Below are positions 56,276-64,000 of a stretch of DNA of 64,000 bases, in pieces (position 1 is the first letter of the stretch; the number at the start of each line of letters is the position of its first letter). A program made the translations under genes and the position numbers. A model generated the notes under the pieces. It had not been told where the DNA came from, made no database searches, and worked only from the letters and a program-made list of their open reading frames with translations. This DNA is from Acinetobacter celticus (lineage in GTDB: Bacteria > Pseudomonadota > Gammaproteobacteria > Pseudomonadales > Moraxellaceae), in contig NZ_MBDL01000009.1 in the NCBI RefSeq assembly GCF_001707755.1, positions 248,001 to 312,000 on the forward strand, given 5' to 3'.

Positions 56276-56307
56276 AAAAAAAGCACTCTATTTTGAGTGC
56301 TTTTTTT
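56276..56307. terminator. Terminator after pal
   Basis: AAAAAAAGCACTC and GAGTGCTTTTTTT form a strong hairpin with a 6-base loop. It lies between convergent genes and can act both ways. Confidence 0.92.
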
Positions 56308-56338
56308 ATAGACCTGAAAGAGCTATCGCATTTTCACT

Positions 56339-56536
56339 TTAAGCTTGTTCAGGTTTCTCTTCTGAGCTTTCTTGGGTATTTTGCATAGATTCAATTAAAT
56401 CATGTTTATTGAACTTTTTATATTCAGCTTTAGACTCGTAACCACTCCACGCTTCTTTCACGTTATCTTTAGAAATTTCGTCTAAATTCAAGCCTTCACT
56501 CGCGGTTGGAGTCGCATCAAATTTTTGTGTAGTCAT
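56339..56536 (-). CDS. Small acidic hypothetical protein
   Basis: The 65-residue cytoplasmic protein is acidic, with a Thr/Asp-rich start (MTTQKFDATPTASEGLNLDE), a middle AWSGYESKAEYKKFNKHDLI and a Glu/Pro tail. GGAG lies seven bases before the ATG and a terminator follows the stop, which supports it as a real gene. I do not recognise the family. Confidence 0.72.
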   Translation of the reverse strand: MTTQKFDATPTASEGLNLDEISKDNVKEAWSGYESKAEYKKFNKHDLIESMQNTQESSEEKPEQA

Positions 56537-56720
56537 TGTTGTGCTCCGTGCATTCTATTTAATATCTACTTTCAACATAGCAGGTTCCCCAAGACTTGCA
56601 AGGGTAAAATCACAACAGATCGTACAGTTTAATTGTCCTTTTCCCTCATTCTCATCTAAAATACTCGGTTATTCTATTCCGATCATTTTTGACCGCTTTT
56701 AATTTTGGAGCATTCCCGTT

Positions 56721-57695
56721 ATGTCACATTTAAGCCTTTCCCAATTTTTACAACAACAAAGTGGAAATTTAACACCTGCATTAGCACAAGTAATTGAAAC
56801 TATTGGCGATACATGCAAAGCCATTGATCAATTATTACAAAAAGGCGCTTTGGCTGGTGTATTAGGCAGTGCACAACATGAAAATGTTCAAGGTGAAGAG
56901 CAAAAAAAATTAGATGTTATTTCTAATGATTATTTAATTGATGCGTTAAAAGTTCATCCACATGTTGGTGGTTTGGCTTCAGAAGAGCTTGATGAATTTA
57001 CAGCGGGTCAAGAAAATGGCGACTATTTAGTATTATTTGACCCTTTAGATGGTTCAAGCAATATCGATATTAATATGTGTGTGGGTACAATTTTTTCTAT
57101 TCTTCCTGCAAAAAATGCAGTGACGCAAGCTGAAGATTTTCTGCAAGCTGGTGTTCAGCAAGTCTCTGCTGGTTATGTCCTGTATGGCCCATCGACCATG
57201 ATGGCTTTAACTGTTGGTGCTGGTGTGGTGTTCTTTACCTTCGACCCAGAAAGCCAAGAGTTTTTACTTACTACAAATGCGATTACCGTCGCTGCTGACA
57301 CCAAAGAATATGCCATTAATGCATCTAATCAGCGTCATTGGGAAGAACCTGTAAAACGCTATGTAGATGAATTACTTGCGGGCACAACTGGTCCACGTGA
57401 AAAAGACTTCAATATGCGTTGGGTCGCATGTATGGTAGGTGATATTCACCGTATTCTTTGCCGTAGCGGTATTTTTATGTATCCATACGACCTTAAAGAC
57501 CCTAAAAAAGCCGGTCGCCTACGTTTAATGTACGAAGCAAACCCAATGAGCATGTTACTTGAACAAGCTGGTGGCGCATCAACCACTGGACGCGTACGCA
57601 TTTTGGATATTCAACCTACTGAACTTCATCAACGTGTGCCAGTCATTATTGGCTCTAAAAATGAAGTCGAACTGGTAACCAGCTACCATAACTAA
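56721..57695 (+). CDS. fbp: Fructose-1,6-bisphosphatase, class 1
   Basis: Fbp dephosphorylates fructose 1,6-bisphosphate for gluconeogenesis. The 324-residue protein has the class 1 metal-site motif [30 protein letters not shown] residues upstream, and [28 protein letters not shown] precedes the ATG. It stands as a single gene before a TrmH-family methyltransferase gene. Confidence 0.96.
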   Translation: MSHLSLSQFLQQQSGNLTPALAQVIETIGDTCKAIDQLLQKGALAGVLGSAQHENVQGEEQKKLDVISNDYLIDALKVHPHVGGLASEELDEFTAGQENGDYLVLFDPLDGSSNIDINMCVGTIFSILPAKNAVTQAEDFLQAGVQQVSAGYVLYGPSTMMALTVGAGVVFFTFDPESQEFLLTTNAITVAADTKEYAINASNQRHWEEPVKRYVDELLAGTTGPREKDFNMRWVACMVGDIHRILCRSGIFMYPYDLKDPKKAGRLRLMYEANPMSMLLEQAGGASTTGRVRILDIQPTELHQRVPVIIGSKNEVELVTSYHN

Positions 57696-57744
57696 TTACT
57701 TAAACGGTGGTTAGTTGGTCTGATCACCGTGGACTATATCTCCC

Positions 57745-58521
57745 ATGTCGACTATTTTTCTTGAATCTAAAGATAACCCTAAAATTAAACATTTACGTGG
57801 GTTAATCGAACAGAATTCTTTTCGTAAAAAGCAAGGCCAAACGGTTCTTGAAGGAACGCATTTAGCGCTTTCATGGTTACAAGCAAATAGAAAAATTAAT
57901 TCTATTTTCACCACAGAACATGCACTCGAACACCCTGATTTTGAAGAAATTCTGAATAGCTACACAGGTCATGTTTTTGTAATTGGCGAATCTTTGTATA
58001 AAGATTTAAGTACACTTGGAACAACATTGGCATGCTTGGCAATTGTCGACTTACCAAACTCACGCCAAGCCTTACAATACGATCAAGACACCTTAATTTT
58101 AGAAAATGTTCAAGATCCTGGCAATGCGGGTACATTACTACGCTCTGCAGCTGCAGCAGGTATTAAGCAAGTTGTGTGTACCAAAGGTTCGGCATCATTA
58201 TGGTCACCTCGCGTTCTTCGCGCAGGTATGGGCGCACATTTTTCATTGCAAACTTTTGAAAACTTAGTATTGGAAGATTTTCTAGAGCGCTTTGAGATTC
58301 CAGTTTATGTCACCAGCTCACACCAAGCTGAGAGTTTATACTCAAAAGACTTAAGCAAAGCCTGTGTCTGGGTTTTAGGCAATGAAGGACAAGGCGTAAG
58401 CGATTATGCCTTAGCACATGCAGAAGCCGTATGTATTCCACAGCCTGGAGGTCAAGAATCATTGAATGTCGCCATTGCGGGTTCAGTGTGTTTCTTTGAA
58501 ATGGTTCGCCAACGCCTTTAA
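57745..58521 (+). CDS. TrmH/SpoU-family RNA 2'-O-methyltransferase
   Basis: The 258-residue protein has an N-terminal substrate-binding domain (SKDNPKIKHLRGLIE) and a knotted SPOUT domain with three motifs: LENVQDPGNAGTLLRSAAAAG, VLGNEGQGVS and IPQPGGQESLNVAIAGSV. These bind S-adenosylmethionine and methylate ribose in rRNA or tRNA. The exact RNA target cannot be read from sequence. Confidence 0.92.
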   Translation: MSTIFLESKDNPKIKHLRGLIEQNSFRKKQGQTVLEGTHLALSWLQANRKINSIFTTEHALEHPDFEEILNSYTGHVFVIGESLYKDLSTLGTTLACLAIVDLPNSRQALQYDQDTLILENVQDPGNAGTLLRSAAAAGIKQVVCTKGSASLWSPRVLRAGMGAHFSLQTFENLVLEDFLERFEIPVYVTSSHQAESLYSKDLSKACVWVLGNEGQGVSDYALAHAEAVCIPQPGGQESLNVAIAGSVCFFEMVRQRL

Positions 58522-58657
58522 ATCGTTATTTTATTTTAATTGAGCCCGCTCAGTTAAAAAAATAGATTAAACTAGAAAAATAACAATTTGTTTGTCAACC
58601 AAACCATCATTTTCAGCGTTGTATGTATATGAATTTGGAAATGATGGTGGGTATCCA

Positions 58658-59293
58658 ATGACAGGATTTTCCATCTCTATGGATTTAGCGCCAAAACAGT
58701 CAGATGTGGCAGATTCTAGTGCTTTAAAAAGTACTGCTGAGTCTCGTCTAAAGAACTTCATGAAAGAAGTGACTGGTCGTGCGCTCGTTATGATGGAAAG
58801 TGCAACCCAAAGCCAACATGGCATTGCCACGGACTTGGTTCAGGAAGCGTTTATCTCATTGCATAAATCTTATGCAGATAAATCTACTGAAGAATGGTAT
58901 CCCCTGTTCTACACCATCTTAAACAACAAGTTACAAGATTGGCGTCGTAAAGAAGCACGACGTGCTCAACCTTTCTCTTTCTTTAGAAAAGTGACTTTAG
59001 ATGATGAAGACCTTGAGCTTAATGATGTTATAGATGAGTCCACACCAAATCCATTCGATTTTATTGACCGAGCTGTCACTGCTGATGAAATTAAAGCAGC
59101 GATATCTCAATTACCTGCCAGACAACAACAGGCTTTCATGCTTCGGGCTTGGGAAGGGTTTGATACACATACCACTGCTGAAATTATGAATTGTTCTGAA
59201 GGCAGTGTAAAAACGCATTATCATCGTGCTATACAAGGTTTACGTACTTCTCTGGCACATTTAAATCCTAATATGGGAGGGTCATCCGAATGA
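58658..59293 (+). CDS. ECF-type RNA polymerase sigma factor
   Basis: About 211 residues with sigma region 2 (TDLVQEAFISLHKSY and KLQDWRRKEARRAQPF) and region 4 (AISQLPARQQQAFMLRAWEGFDTHTTAEIMNCSEGSVKTHYHRAIQGLR). ATG 58658 with GGTGGG upstream is preferred; a TTG at 58592 would add 22 residues. Its stop overlaps the ATG of the next gene (ATGA at 59290). The linked small membrane protein is a natural anti-sigma candidate, but it shows no zinc-binding anti-sigma motif. Confidence 0.88.
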   Translation: MTGFSISMDLAPKQSDVADSSALKSTAESRLKNFMKEVTGRALVMMESATQSQHGIATDLVQEAFISLHKSYADKSTEEWYPLFYTILNNKLQDWRRKEARRAQPFSFFRKVTLDDEDLELNDVIDESTPNPFDFIDRAVTADEIKAAISQLPARQQQAFMLRAWEGFDTHTTAEIMNCSEGSVKTHYHRAIQGLRTSLAHLNPNMGGSSE

Positions 59294-59610
59294 AACAAGA
59301 TGATTTCTTAAAACAAGTAACTTCCAAACTTGATGGACTTGCACAGCAAAATAAACATAAAGCGACTGTGATGAATAATGTTCTTGAAGAAATTCATGAG
59401 CAAAAAACATCACGCTACAGCTTTTTGAAAATGTCAGGCTTTGCATTGGCTGCCGCCATTACTGGCTTTGTGATCTTGCCTAATGCTGTCACATTAAATG
59501 AGACGCCACAAACTCAAGTTGTTTCTGTACCTAAACTTTCACCGCAAATGGTAGAAGATTTAGAAATGTTGATGGTTTTAGGCGAGGACAAAACTCCCCA
59601 TGGTAGCTAA
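59290..59610 (+). CDS. Single-pass membrane protein, anti-sigma factor candidate
   Basis: The 106-residue protein has a charged cytoplasmic head (residues about 1-45), one membrane helix (about MSGFALAAAITGFVILPNAV) and a short periplasmic tail. Head length, single helix and translational coupling to the sigma gene are typical of anti-sigma factors. It lacks the His-Cys-Cys zinc motif, so the role is inferred from context. It overlaps the DUF3106 gene by 11 bases. Confidence 0.8.
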   Translation: MKQDDFLKQVTSKLDGLAQQNKHKATVMNNVLEEIHEQKTSRYSFLKMSGFALAAAITGFVILPNAVTLNETPQTQVVSVPKLSPQMVEDLEMLMVLGEDKTPHGS

Positions 59611-60004
59611 AAAGTTGGTAATTGCTTTTTGCGCATTCAGTTTTCTGCAAACCAGTTTTGCTGGGTTTGATCGTTTTTGGCTTTTTTCGAAAAATGCCGA
59701 TACACAAGTGAATGAAACATGGGGCTCACTTTCTGATAGTGAACAATCAGCGTTAATTAAACGCTATCAATCATTAAAAGAAATTCCGACGGAACAGAGT
59801 GTCAGCCTACAGCAACGTATGGATTGGTTTACCCAACTTCCTGAAACAGAAAAACAGAAAATGCGTGAAACTTGGCAAAAAATGAGTAGCCAAGAACGTA
59901 AAGATCTTGCTCATCGCCTACAAAAAGCAACACCAAATGAACGTAGTACGATTCGCGAAGAATACGTGAATAAATATCTGAATGTTGAAACCAGTGAACA
60001 TTAA
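59600..60004 (+). CDS. DUF3106 secreted protein
   Basis: The 134-residue protein has a signal peptide ending SFA, then a helical periplasmic domain rich in Trp, Gln, Glu and Arg (ETWGSLSDSEQSALIKRYQS, RMRETWQKMSSQERKDLAHRL-type segments). It matches DUF3106, often the third gene of sigma/anti-sigma cassettes. It may be a periplasmic sensor or modulator, by loose analogy to CpxP/Spy/RseB-like proteins; this is inference. Confidence 0.83.
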   Translation: MVAKKLVIAFCAFSFLQTSFAGFDRFWLFSKNADTQVNETWGSLSDSEQSALIKRYQSLKEIPTEQSVSLQQRMDWFTQLPETEKQKMRETWQKMSSQERKDLAHRLQKATPNERSTIREEYVNKYLNVETSEH

Positions 60005-60245
60005 TCAACCTACTTCAGTAATACCAAGCTAAAGACCGCCAATATTATTATCTATAATTTTAACTTAATCCTTATCATTGCCATTGAGCTTAAATCCCCC
60101 CTATAACTAGGTAATCCCAATCAATGAAGGGGTTTTACCATTAAGCCTTCTTAGCTTTTAGCTCTTTACGACAGGTTTTTATCTTTGTTGCTCTTCGTCT
60201 GAGAAGCTAAAAATCAAATACTTTAGATCAGCTTAAACAAGACAT

Positions 60246-60261
60246 TCAAAATATATTTTGA
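60246..60261. repeat. 16-bp palindrome, second copy
   Basis: TCAAAATATATTTTGA matches the core of the palindrome at 39607-39624 exactly, about 20.6 kb away. Confidence 0.7.
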
Positions 60262-60424
60262 GCCCGAAAAAAGCTTCTTGCGGTACACTTCATCTCGAAA
60301 CTCATCAAATCTCTTTTATTGATTAATGAATCACAAAAATCTTGTTTTTTCAAAGCGATTTTGCCTCGAACCATTGCCGATGATGTGTGCATATATCGAA
60401 GATATCTAATGAATTTAAAAAAGA

Positions 60425-60456
60425 AAATGCCAGTCATTTTTAACTGACTGGCATTT
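60425..60456. terminator. Bidirectional terminator between convergent units
   Basis: AAATGCCAGTCA and TGACTGGCATTT form a 12-bp perfect stem with a 7-base loop. It serves the beta-helix gene on the minus strand and possibly the sigma cassette on the plus strand. Confidence 0.88.
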
Positions 60457-60495
60457 CTATAAGTAGGGTTTTTTATTGCTTCCTACTGGTATTTT

Positions 60496-62919
60496 CTACT
60501 CTTTATAACTTTTACGCATTCTAAAGAAAGCCAAACCCGCCAGTGCTAGGACGCCAAATCCACCTATAGAACCACCACCACTTGAACTCGAATTCGTATC
60601 TTTTGCACCATTCAATAAACTGATCGTTGCGGTACCAGATTCAGCTCCTTCTGAGTCATAGACTTTATAGACAATATCGTATGAGAATTGGCTAAAATTA
60701 TTTTTAGCTGAAAACTCCATTGTGCCACCATAACACGTGTTTTTCTCATTCACACCTGGACAAGGGCCACTATATTCAGCTGTAAAGTTTAGACCACTGG
60801 GAATATTTTCAAAGTAGATTGGAATATCTTTACCATCTATATTCTTGTGCCATAACTTCTTATCAGTTGGTAATTTTGATACAGGGCCATCTCCATCATC
60901 ACTGTCATTTTCTAAAGGATTAACCCGAACTGTTAAATTGTTGTCCGTGCTTAATCCATATTGATCACTCAGTGCAATTGGGGCAATATTGCTAAACTTC
61001 GCTTTTAATATGCCTGAGGATTCAAGCTTACTGCCCGTTTTTTCTTTCAGTGTGTATTGGCAATATGCAAATTGATCTGGCGTTGTATTACCACCCTTCC
61101 GGTAAACTAATATTTTGCTTAAATTCGCATTCCACTCACAAACCAAATCAGATAAATCACCTTTTATTTGTGGCTTACCCGAACTATCCACAGTCAATTC
61201 AGTTCCAATTCCAATGGTTTTAACATCAACATCATAATTTTCAGCATTCACCATTTTATACTTTCGTTCTTCGGTACTGCCTACATTGATTTCTTGTGGT
61301 AGGGCCATTGCAAACGGGTTCATATAAATAGCACGGTAAATTAAATTATTTTTTAATTTAGATAAATAAGATTCAGCTTCTTTCAAATCTGCTTCATTGG
61401 CCAGCTTATACTCTTGACGCGCTGGTTCAGCAATATCTGCTTTTAATTGATCAATGACTGCTTGTATATCTGCGATCATTTCCTTCTGTGAAATATTACC
61501 TAAGTCGTCGACATCTGCTGCATTAAATTTCAGCATTTCAACTGAACCAATTTCACAAGAGTTCCTTAAACTGGTATTCAGCATTAAAGTAGCATCAGCA
61601 TTTCGCGCAACACCACGCTGATCAAATCTAGAACAGTCATTTGCTCCAATATTTACTAAACTTACACCTGAAGCACTTTCTTTAGGGTAATACAGTGGTA
61701 AATACAGGTTATAAACTGATGCTTGCTGAAAATCAGTCAAAAGTGTCGAAAATGCCACACCCGAAATATCTAAATTTTTAGCACTATCTTTTGCTGCTTC
61801 TAGCGCTTTTGCTGGAAGAATACACTTATTTTCAGATAACTCTAGCGCATTATTGATCACGGTAAATGGTAATGTTTCATCTGGTGTCTGATTATTTAAA
61901 TATCGACAAGATTGACCTTTGCCATCAGCTGTTCCGTTATATGCAATGATATTATAAGAAAAATATTTAGAGGCATTCGAGTCATAATAAAAAGTACTAA
62001 ACGCATTATTTTGTACAATCGTATTGCTCTTCAAAACAATAACAGAATTAGAACTCAACCGATCCAGTTCACTAGAAACAGCTCGAATAATACTCCCATC
62101 TGAGGCACGTGCTGTATTTTTTGCAATAGTATTGGCTTCCAGACCAACCGTATTACTCCCACATAAATCCAGTACACTCAGACTATCTGCCTGACCATTA
62201 TGAACAATACTGCTTTGAGAAATAGTAATAATCGGCTTATTATCATTCATATTCCCAAGGCAACTCATGGCCATCACACTACCTTTAGGCGCGTGGTTAT
62301 TTTCAATTCGGGTATTATTAATTCTAATCTCTTTCTCTACATCAAGCGCAATGGTATAAATTGCACCTCCCGCTTTTACTGCTTTAGAATTCAATATTGC
62401 GCCACGAACAAGAGTAAAATTCCCACCCGCATAGACTGCACCACCATAATCTTTAGCATAACCATTTTTTAAAGCAATATCTGTTAATGTTAAATCTACG
62501 CGTGTTTCAGCCGTATTGAAAACTCGTGAATCACCCTCCTTAACTTGTATAATCGTTTGTATGTCTTCAAACTCTGGGTATTCATCCGTTAAAGCACTTC
62601 TCGTTTGATAGTTCTTTCGGCTCTTTCCTAATATTGTTACCGCAGACTCTGGCTTTAATTCACCACGCGTTAAAGTATATGTGCCTGCTTCTAATTCAAT
62701 AACATCAGCTAGTCCAACACCAGTTCTGCCCGCATTACACCCGCCAAATGAGGTGTTTTTTTGGGCAGTTATAATTGCTTCACGCAGTGAACATTTATTC
62801 GGGTTTTCCCCCATTTCATCATCAAAAGTATTTACATAAATAGATTTACTATCTGCAGCCATTAATGACATGGCTGAAAGAACCATTATGCACAATAGCC
62901 CCTTTTTATACTGTTTCAT
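60496..62919 (-). CDS. CSLREA-type secreted beta-helix protein with GlyGly-CTERM tail (rhombotarget A-like)
   Basis: The 807-residue protein has a signal peptide (about 1-22) and the CSLREA motif at residues 43-48. Repeated short strand/Asn patterns typical of a right-handed parallel beta-helix follow (about 90-400), then a C-terminal half with Ig-like or cadherin-like strands. The end is SSSSGGGSIGG, one hydrophobic helix and RMRKSYKE. This is the GlyGly-CTERM sorting signal cut by rhombosortase, usually on type II secreted proteins. It resembles the rhombotarget A proteins of Acinetobacter. A similar gene follows immediately upstream on the same strand. Confidence 0.87.
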   Translation of the reverse strand: MKQYKKGLLCIMVLSAMSLMAADSKSIYVNTFDDEMGENPNKCSLREAIITAQKNTSFGGCNAGRTGVGLADVIELEAGTYTLTRGELKPESAVTILGKSRKNYQTRSALTDEYPEFEDIQTIIQVKEGDSRVFNTAETRVDLTLTDIALKNGYAKDYGGAVYAGGNFTLVRGAILNSKAVKAGGAIYTIALDVEKEIRINNTRIENNHAPKGSVMAMSCLGNMNDNKPIITISQSSIVHNGQADSLSVLDLCGSNTVGLEANTIAKNTARASDGSIIRAVSSELDRLSSNSVIVLKSNTIVQNNAFSTFYYDSNASKYFSYNIIAYNGTADGKGQSCRYLNNQTPDETLPFTVINNALELSENKCILPAKALEAAKDSAKNLDISGVAFSTLLTDFQQASVYNLYLPLYYPKESASGVSLVNIGANDCSRFDQRGVARNADATLMLNTSLRNSCEIGSVEMLKFNAADVDDLGNISQKEMIADIQAVIDQLKADIAEPARQEYKLANEADLKEAESYLSKLKNNLIYRAIYMNPFAMALPQEINVGSTEERKYKMVNAENYDVDVKTIGIGTELTVDSSGKPQIKGDLSDLVCEWNANLSKILVYRKGGNTTPDQFAYCQYTLKEKTGSKLESSGILKAKFSNIAPIALSDQYGLSTDNNLTVRVNPLENDSDDGDGPVSKLPTDKKLWHKNIDGKDIPIYFENIPSGLNFTAEYSGPCPGVNEKNTCYGGTMEFSAKNNFSQFSYDIVYKVYDSEGAESGTATISLLNGAKDTNSSSSGGGSIGGFGVLALAGLAFFRMRKSYKE

Positions 62920-62935
62920 GGCTTGTCCCTAATTA

Positions 62936-64000
62936 TTATTTGAATCGACGCAAACCTAATAAGCCAAAGAGCGTTATTAGACCGTATAAACCAAAGGATC
63001 CACCAGAGGTTTCGACTGTTTTACTTTCCATTGTATTGTCTGGTTCTTGAAAAATGGTGACGGCTACATTGATGTACTTTGTTTCAACTTCTTGATTAAA
63101 CCGTGTAGAGGAGGTAATCACCTGAATTTCAAAATCATCTGCACCATGCCAGTTTCCATTTGGGGTATAAGCCAAATCACCATCTAGATTAAGTTCTGTC
63201 CGACCTTTAGATACCGTATTACGTTGCTTTATCCGTAAACAACCGTCTTGCCATGGTGTACCTGCAGGATTAGGCCCTACTTCTGCATTACACTGTTCTT
63301 TTGGTAAAAGATCACTATCACCCAAGCTTGCAAGAATATTAAATTTTGCAATTTGACCCGGCTTAATATCTTGACCTAATTTACCAATACTGGTCGGAAC
63401 TGTAACCTCAATTGCGCCACGGTCACACCAAATATCATTATCTAAACGTGCCGTACCACGCTGATCTGAGGCTTCACAATAAACAAAATTTTTATTTTCA
63501 CTAGATTTCGTCTGCCCTTTATTCAAAATAGGGCTGGAAAATACGTCTACATACGTCAGTAAAATGCGTGGGCGTAAATACCCCAAAAATGCCTTTTCAG
63601 GTGTCGCATATGGACAGAATAATGCTGCACCATCTTCAAATAAGTTTTTACATGTAGCTTCATCATCACCAGCCAATAATTTGGGGTTTTCTACAATGGT
63701 ATTTGCATTGCTACTTGCCCCAACTGGACAGTCGGCTTGAGACACCAAATTATTAAATAAAATGCTCTTATCTGTAGAAGCATTTTCAATTTGACAATCT
63801 TTAACTGAACTTGCTGTTCCATTCCCAACAATGACACTGTTGGCAACATAGCCATGATCATTCGTCACATCAAACGCGACACCGCCTGCATTTTGAATAA
63901 TACTTAGGTTGTTTAACCCAATACCATTTTTAACATTCACAGCAAAGCCATTATTTTTAAAAAAGGTACTGCTGGCAATAATATTTAAGCGCGAAGGAAA
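62936..64000 (-). CDS. Second beta-helix protein with GlyGly-CTERM tail, 5' end beyond window
   Basis: The minus-strand frame is open from 64000 to a stop at 62936 (355 codons seen) with no start in the window. Visible repeats such as NNLSIIQNAGGVAFDVTNDHG and NSVIVGNGTASSVKDCQI are beta-helix rungs. The C-terminus has ETSGGSFG, a hydrophobic helix and LRRFK, a GlyGly-CTERM signal like that of the next gene downstream, 16 bases away. Shared motifs such as DQRGTAR/DQRGVAR suggest the two arose by tandem duplication and diverged. The missing N-terminus would be expected to carry a signal peptide and CSLREA motif. Confidence 0.83.
   Translation of the reverse strand, partial: FPSRLNIIASSTFFKNNGFAVNVKNGIGLNNLSIIQNAGGVAFDVTNDHGYVANSVIVGNGTASSVKDCQIENASTDKSILFNNLVSQADCPVGASSNANTIVENPKLLAGDDEATCKNLFEDGAALFCPYATPEKAFLGYLRPRILLTYVDVFSSPILNKGQTKSSENKNFVYCEASDQRGTARLDNDIWCDRGAIEVTVPTSIGKLGQDIKPGQIAKFNILASLGDSDLLPKEQCNAEVGPNPAGTPWQDGCLRIKQRNTVSKGRTELNLDGDLAYTPNGNWHGADDFEIQVITSSTRFNQEVETKYINVAVTIFQEPDNTMESKTVETSGGSFGLYGLITLFGLLGLRRFK

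Larger units (their letters stand above)
60005..60495. other. Gene-free region between the sigma cassette and the beta-helix proteins
   Basis: About 490 bases. It holds a CCCAAT...AAGGGGTTTTA motif (about 60107-60136), the palindrome at 60246-60261 and a terminator at 60425-60456. A 63-codon minus-strand frame (60246-60437) is present but has no ribosome site or recognisable product. Confidence 0.6.

Noticed and set aside
60246..60437. 63-codon minus-strand ORF between the sigma cassette and the beta-helix gene
   Set aside because: No ribosome site, it overlaps a palindrome and a terminator arm, and the product is not recognisable.

Overview
The window is about 64 kb of AT-rich chromosomal DNA from an Acinetobacter species or a very close relative in the Moraxellaceae. 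The best evidence is a CarO-type outer-membrane protein (about 28.6-29.3 kb), a NF038104-like small lipoprotein in the rnc-era-recO operon, a CSLREA/GlyGly-CTERM 'rhombotarget'-like protein (60.5-62.9 kb), the gene order mucD-thioesterase-lepA-lepB-DUF4845-rnc-era-recO-pdxJ-miaE, and the overall base composition. Most of the window is core chromosome. Accessory character is confined to a CRISPR array, one orphan gene near 39 kb, a decayed sbp copy, and a few palindromic intergenic elements.

0-5 kb: a DegS/AlgW-like periplasmic protease cut by the window edge (minus), NIF3, iron superoxide dismutase, and two almost identical tRNA-Asn genes. They are followed by a 27-repeat type I-F CRISPR array read on the minus strand, with its leader on the right. 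No cas gene lies in the window. 5-14.3 kb: a long minus-strand operon covering envelope quality control, translation, RNA processing, recombination repair and PLP synthesis (mucD, thioesterase, lepA, lepB, DUF4845, rnc, era, small lipoprotein, recO, pdxJ, miaE). 14.5-21.2 kb: nadB (plus), then minus-strand HDAC-family and unknown genes, a PaaI-type thioesterase and the pabC-mltG-tmk block.

21.3-27.2 kb: a sulfate uptake locus, sbp - degenerate sbp - alpha/beta hydrolase - cysT - cysW - cysA - cysB-like regulator. 27.3-38.8 kb: a FadL-like porin, carO, dapD, queE-queC for queuosine precursor synthesis, a small secreted protein, a Dph6-like ATP pyrophosphatase, a Bcp peroxiredoxin, the divergent argO/argP pair, YceI, a NadM-type adenylyltransferase, a crotonase, a nitroreductase and a stand-alone YqfO-like domain. 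38.9-50.9 kb: an unrecognised AT-rich gene, a 42-residue membrane peptide gene, purL, a sodium:solute symporter with a 43-residue partner peptide, dgt, ruvA and ruvB separated by a three-hairpin element, and a membrane-anchored unknown.

51-56.3 kb: the complete Tol-Pal operon (ybgC, tolQ, tolR, tolA with a 60-bp internal tandem repeat, tolB, pal). 56.3-60 kb: a small acidic protein, fbp, a TrmH-family methyltransferase, and a three-gene sigma factor / membrane protein / DUF3106 cassette. 60.5-64 kb: two tandem minus-strand secreted beta-helix proteins with GlyGly-CTERM tails, the second running off the window end.

I see no clearly new multi-gene system. The observations most worth following are: the cas-less I-F array holding two spacers that differ by a single base in the crRNA seed; an internally deleted sbp copy that kept both its promoter region and its 3' end; the three-hairpin element inside ruvAB with a relative at 38.3 kb; the tandem GlyGly-CTERM proteins; and the translationally coupled sigma-factor cassette.
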